Source: Oscillospiraceae bacterium (lineage in GTDB: Bacteria > Bacillota > Clostridia > Oscillospirales > Ruminococcaceae). From it: DNA of 22,732 nt. The stretch spans positions 1-22,732 of the forward strand of contig JAFUWP010000272.1 of the NCBI GenBank assembly GCA_017483405.1, written 5' to 3'. Both the position numbers and the translations under genes were made by a program. Position 1 is the first letter of the stretch. Each line of letters opens with the position of its first letter. This document shows positions 20,030-22,732 of this stretch, one piece after another. The notes below the pieces were generated by a model. It made no database searches. It had not been told where the DNA came from and saw nothing but the letters and a program-made list of their open reading frames with translations.

Positions 20030-21484
20030 TTGACTAATATTCTTTTTGCGGCCTCTGAATGTGTACCGTTTGTAAAGACGGGAGGTCTGGCCGATGTTGT
20101 CGGCGCACTGCCTAAGAATCTCGATAAAGAACGCTTCGATGTCCGTGTGATTATTCCGTATTATACCTGCATTCCTGGCAGATACAGAAATTTCTTTCAC
20201 TATCGCCATCATTTCTTCATGGACTATGCAGGACGGCAGGAACATGTCGGTATTATGGAATATGAATATCATGGCATTAAATATTACTATGTGGATAACG
20301 AGTATTATTTCAACGGCGAAACACCCTACAGCAGTGACCTGAAATGGGACATTGAGAGATTTACGTTCTTCTGCAAGGCAGTACTGGCCATGATGCCGGT
20401 TATCGGATTCCGTCCGGACATCATTCACTGTCATGACTGGCAGACAGGCCTGATTCCGGTGCTTCTGCACTCCACATTTGCGACACATCCGTTTTATCAG
20501 GGTGTCAAAAGCATTATGACCATTCACAATCTGAAATTTCAGGGTGTATGGGATATTGATGCCTTCCAGCACAATACTCAGCTTCCGGATTACATGTTCA
20601 CACCGGACAAGCTGGAATTCCACAAGGATGCCAACATGCTGAAAGGCGGTCTGGTCTATGCAGACTATATCACCACCGTCAGCGAAACTTATGCGGAAGA
20701 AATCAAAACCCGTGAATACGGCGAAGGCCTTGACGGTCTGCTTTCTTCCCGCAAGATGTCTCTCAGAGGTATCGTGAACGGCATTGATTACAGCATCTTC
20801 GACCCGAAGAACGACAAGAAGATTTTCTATAACTACGATGTCAGCGATGCCATCACCGGCAAGGCAGAAAATAAACGCAGACTACAGGAAGAACTCGGTC
20901 TCGAACAGGACGGCAGAAAAATGCTCATCGGCCTGATTTCCAGACTCACCGACCAGAAAGGACTCAACCTTCTGAGCGATGTGTTCGAGGGCAGATTCTT
21001 GGATGACAATACCCAGTTTGTGCTTATCGGTACAGGTGAACCAGGGTATGAAAATGCATTCCGTTATTTTGCAGGGCGTTATCCTGGAAATGTTTCCGCG
21101 AATATCTGCTATAACGATGAACTGGCTCACCGGCTTTATGCGGCCGCTGATATGATGCTTGTGCCATCCAGATTCGAGCCGTGCGGTCTGACCCAGCTTA
21201 TTTCTCTGCGATACGGTTCGATTCCGCTTGTCCGCGAAACCGGCGGTCTGAAAGATACCGTACAGCCCTATAACGAATTTGAACTCACCGGAACAGGTTT
21301 CACCTTCAAGGAATTCTGGTCAGAAGCATTCTTAGGCTCTGTCAACTATGCGAAGTCTGTATTCTTCAATTATCGCGATAACTGGAATGATATGCTCCGC
21401 CGCGGCATGGAACAGGATTTTTCATGGAACAATTCCGCAAAGCAGTATGAAGGCATGTACGAATGGCTTCTCGGCAAAAATTGA
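20030..21484 (+). CDS. glgA: Glycogen synthase (ADP-glucose type, GT5), TTG start
   Basis: 484 aa cytoplasmic GT-B glycosyltransferase that extends alpha-1,4-glucan chains from ADP-glucose. Seen: the N-terminal nucleotide-sugar motif KTGGLADVVGALP (16-28), HCHDWQTG (133-140), TVSETYAEEI (216-225), GIVNGID (247-253), SRLTDQKG (304-311), and the C-terminal SRFEPCGLTQL (380-390) with the conserved glutamate E383, then RETGGLKDTV (402-411). Length matches bacterial GlgA. The initiation codon is TTG: MTNILFAASE begins seven bases after an ideal AGGAGG (20017-20022) and no ATG lies nearby. It stands alone with its own promoter and terminator rather than in a glgBCDAP cluster; other glycogen genes must be elsewhere. 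Confidence 0.95.
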   Translation: MTNILFAASECVPFVKTGGLADVVGALPKNLDKERFDVRVIIPYYTCIPGRYRNFFHYRHHFFMDYAGRQEHVGIMEYEYHGIKYYYVDNEYYFNGETPYSSDLKWDIERFTFFCKAVLAMMPVIGFRPDIIHCHDWQTGLIPVLLHSTFATHPFYQGVKSIMTIHNLKFQGVWDIDAFQHNTQLPDYMFTPDKLEFHKDANMLKGGLVYADYITTVSETYAEEIKTREYGEGLDGLLSSRKMSLRGIVNGIDYSIFDPKNDKKIFYNYDVSDAITGKAENKRRLQEELGLEQDGRKMLIGLISRLTDQKGLNLLSDVFEGRFLDDNTQFVLIGTGEPGYENAFRYFAGRYPGNVSANICYNDELAHRLYAAADMMLVPSRFEPCGLTQLISLRYGSIPLVRETGGLKDTVQPYNEFELTGTGFTFKEFWSEAFLGSVNYAKSVFFNYRDNWNDMLRRGMEQDFSWNNSAKQYEGMYEWLLGKN

Positions 21485-21497
21485 ATTTTAAATTTCA

Positions 21498-21509
21498 GTG
21501 ACATGTCAC
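21498..21509. repeat. 12-bp palindrome after glgA
   Basis: GTGACATGTCAC, perfect, between the glgA stop and its terminator. It may only add to the 3' structure of the message; no regulator is suggested. Confidence 0.4.
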
Positions 21510-21517
21510 AGACAGGG

Positions 21518-21546
21518 AAAAGCATCAGTTTTCTGATGCTTTTTTC
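21518..21546 (+). terminator. Terminator of glgA
   Basis: 11-bp stem AAAAGCATCAG / CTGATGCTTTT with a TTTT loop, running into six or more T. Confidence 0.9.
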
Positions 21547-21598
21547 TGTTGCTATTTTACAAAAATTCGGTAATTAATGCAAAAAAAAGCCTGCTGGC

Positions 21599-21627
21599 TT
21601 GACTTTTAGGCATATTCGGGGTATAAT
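21599..21627 (+). promoter_or_regulatory. Promoter of the polysaccharide ABC exporter
   Basis: TTGACT at 21599-21604, 17-base spacer, TATAAT at 21622-21627; 36 bases before the GTG start. Confidence 0.85.
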
Positions 21628-21663
21628 AAATTATGTTATCTATCAAAAAGGGAGTTCTTTTCA

Positions 21664-22443
21664 GTGAAATTATGCAAAGAATTATATGCTTATCGCGAAA
21701 TGATTTTCAGTCTTGTTCGCAAGGATTTGCGCGGACGGTATAAGGGCAGTGTTCTCGGATTTTTATGGACATTTATCAATCCGCTGTTTCAGCTGATTAT
21801 CTACACGATAGCATTTTCATTTATTCTGCCCAGCCCGATTGAAAAATATTATCTGCATTTATTTGTCGCGCTGATACCGTGGATATTTTTTTCATCCAGC
21901 TTGCAGGGCGGTGCAAATTCGATTATGGCCGCGAAAAATCTTGTCTCTAAGATTTATTTTCCTCGCGAAGTCATCCCGATTTCGTATGTCACAAGCTGTT
22001 TTGTGAACATGCTCCTGACGTTTATTATTATCTTTTTTGTCGTGATATTTTCGGGAGTCGGGCTGAATCCGCTGGCAATCGCCTGTCTGCCGGTTATCAT
22101 GCTGGCGGAATATATCATGTCGCTGGGACTGGCTTTATTATTCTCGGCGGTGACGGTATTCTTCCGCGATATGGAACATATTCTGAGCATCATCACGATG
22201 GCTTGGATTTATCTTACTCCGGTATTATACCCGATTGATATGATTTCTGACCAGAGAATTCAGAAATTATTTTATCTCAATCCGATGACTTCTGTTATCG
22301 TTGCGTATCGCGATGTACTGTATTATGCGAAAGTGCCGGATTTATCAACGCTGGTGATGGCTTTCCTGTTCGGGATTGCAAGCCTGATTCTCGGAGAATT
22401 CGTATTCTCAAAACTGAAAACAAGATTTGCGGAGGTATTGTAA
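21664..22443 (+). CDS. ABC-2 type polysaccharide exporter, permease (Wzm/TagG type)
   Basis: 259 aa membrane protein with six hydrophobic segments (about 36-55, 63-82, 109-131, 137-165, 172-192, 228-247). Family landmarks are RKDLRGRYKGSVLGFLWTFINPLFQL (19-44), VSKIYFPREVIP (94-105), FFRDMEHI (166-173) and LNPMTSVIVAYRDVLYY (205-221). Such permeases export undecaprenyl-linked teichoic acid, O-antigen-like or capsular polysaccharide across the membrane. The start is GTG, with a GGGAG ribosome site about 9 bases upstream; no ATG is suitable. The ATPase partner follows after 2 bases. The exported polymer is unknown because the biosynthetic genes lie beyond the window. Confidence 0.92.
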   Translation: MKLCKELYAYREMIFSLVRKDLRGRYKGSVLGFLWTFINPLFQLIIYTIAFSFILPSPIEKYYLHLFVALIPWIFFSSSLQGGANSIMAAKNLVSKIYFPREVIPISYVTSCFVNMLLTFIIIFFVVIFSGVGLNPLAIACLPVIMLAEYIMSLGLALLFSAVTVFFRDMEHILSIITMAWIYLTPVLYPIDMISDQRIQKLFYLNPMTSVIVAYRDVLYYAKVPDLSTLVMAFLFGIASLILGEFVFSKLKTRFAEVL

Positions 22444-22445
22444 TC

Positions 22446-22721
22446 ATGAATCCAGAAAATGCCATTGAAGTCCGCAATGTCAAGAAAAAATTCAAGATTT
22501 TCTACGATAAGGGCAATGACCTCAAAGACCGGATTCTGTTCCGGAATCGGAATCATTATGAGGACAGATGGGTGCTGAAAGGCATCAGCTTCAGCGTGAA
22601 AAAGGGTGAGGCAGTCGGCTTAATCGGTCACAACGGATGCGGAAAAAGTACCACACTCAAACTGCTGACAAAAATCCTCTATCCGGATGAAGGCACTGTC
22701 GAAATGGCAGCACCAGAATAG
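22446..22721 (+). CDS. ABC-2 polysaccharide exporter, ATPase (Wzt/TagH type), N-terminal part, frame stops early
   Basis: 91 codons to a TAG at 22719-22721. IEVRNVKKKFKIFYDKGNDLKDRI (7-30), WVLKGISFSVKKGEAVGLIG and the Walker A GHNGCGKST (61-69) are typical of Wzt/TagH ATPases, as is LLTKILYPDEGTVEM. The Q-loop, signature and Walker B regions that must follow are missing. Just after GTVEM the same frame reads AAPE-stop, while the frame two bases ahead reads STRIACTT, resembling the expected GRIA/VSC stretch. So a frameshift at about 22707-22712 is likely, either real or a sequence error at a contig end; the window ends 11 bases later. A GGAGG ribosome site precedes the ATG. Confidence 0.75.
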   Translation: MNPENAIEVRNVKKKFKIFYDKGNDLKDRILFRNRNHYEDRWVLKGISFSVKKGEAVGLIGHNGCGKSTTLKLLTKILYPDEGTVEMAAPE

Positions 22722-22732
22722 CCTGCACCACG

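Noticed and set aside
19862..20623. 253-codon frame on the minus strand
   Set aside because: It overlaps the promoter and first third of glgA, whose motifs are unmistakable; the antisense translation shows no domain.

Overview
The window looks like chromosomal DNA of a Gram-positive gut anaerobe of the Ruminococcus/Oscillospiraceae type. The evidence is a secreted protein ending in a type I dockerin (a cellulosome or amylosome docking module), a multi-subunit 2-oxoacid:ferredoxin oxidoreductase, the Firmicutes gene order SRP RNA-dnaX-ybaB-recR, strong AGGAGG-type ribosome binding sites, and many promoters close to TTGACA-17-TATAAT. No insertion sequence, prophage or CRISPR array is visible.

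Layout. (1) 1-4281: the end of a por-type operon: ferredoxin-like delta subunit (partial), alpha and beta subunits, then a class I/II aminotransferase and a metal-dependent amidohydrolase, tightly packed or overlapping; it suggests interconversion of amino acids, 2-oxoacids and acyl-CoAs using ferredoxin. (2) 4318-6406: a promoter, an HSL-type alpha/beta hydrolase, a YoaK/DUF1275 membrane protein and an AT-rich orphan gene. (3) 6468-7307: a convergent ZIP metal transporter with a perfect 22-bp palindrome at its transcription start. (4) 7499-8705: a cysteine-codon-rich leader peptide with an attenuator-like terminator, ahead of an LCM-type SAM methyltransferase. (5) 8712-10381: tRNA-Pro(CGG) divergent from citrate synthase. 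(6) 10398-13139: a double zinc-ribbon protein coupled to a sugar-binding-domain/GGDEF protein. (7) 13167-15760, minus strand: a secreted, apparently non-catalytic dockerin protein with duplicated beta-rich modules. (8) 15893-18727, minus strand: SRP RNA, dnaX, ybaB, recR. (9) 18836-19791: a candidate small RNA facing a convergent SCP2-domain protein with an AT-hook/histone-H1-like tail. (10) 19967-22732: glycogen synthase, then a Wzm/TagG-type polysaccharide ABC exporter whose ATPase reading frame stops early at the window edge.

Functionally the region combines central carbon metabolism (2-oxoacid oxidation, citrate synthesis, glycogen storage), polysaccharide attachment and export, and core information processing. 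The parts least explained by known families are the Cys-codon leader at 7499-7773, the candidate RNA at 18871-19017, the catalysis-free dockerin protein, and the SCP2/AT-hook fusion.
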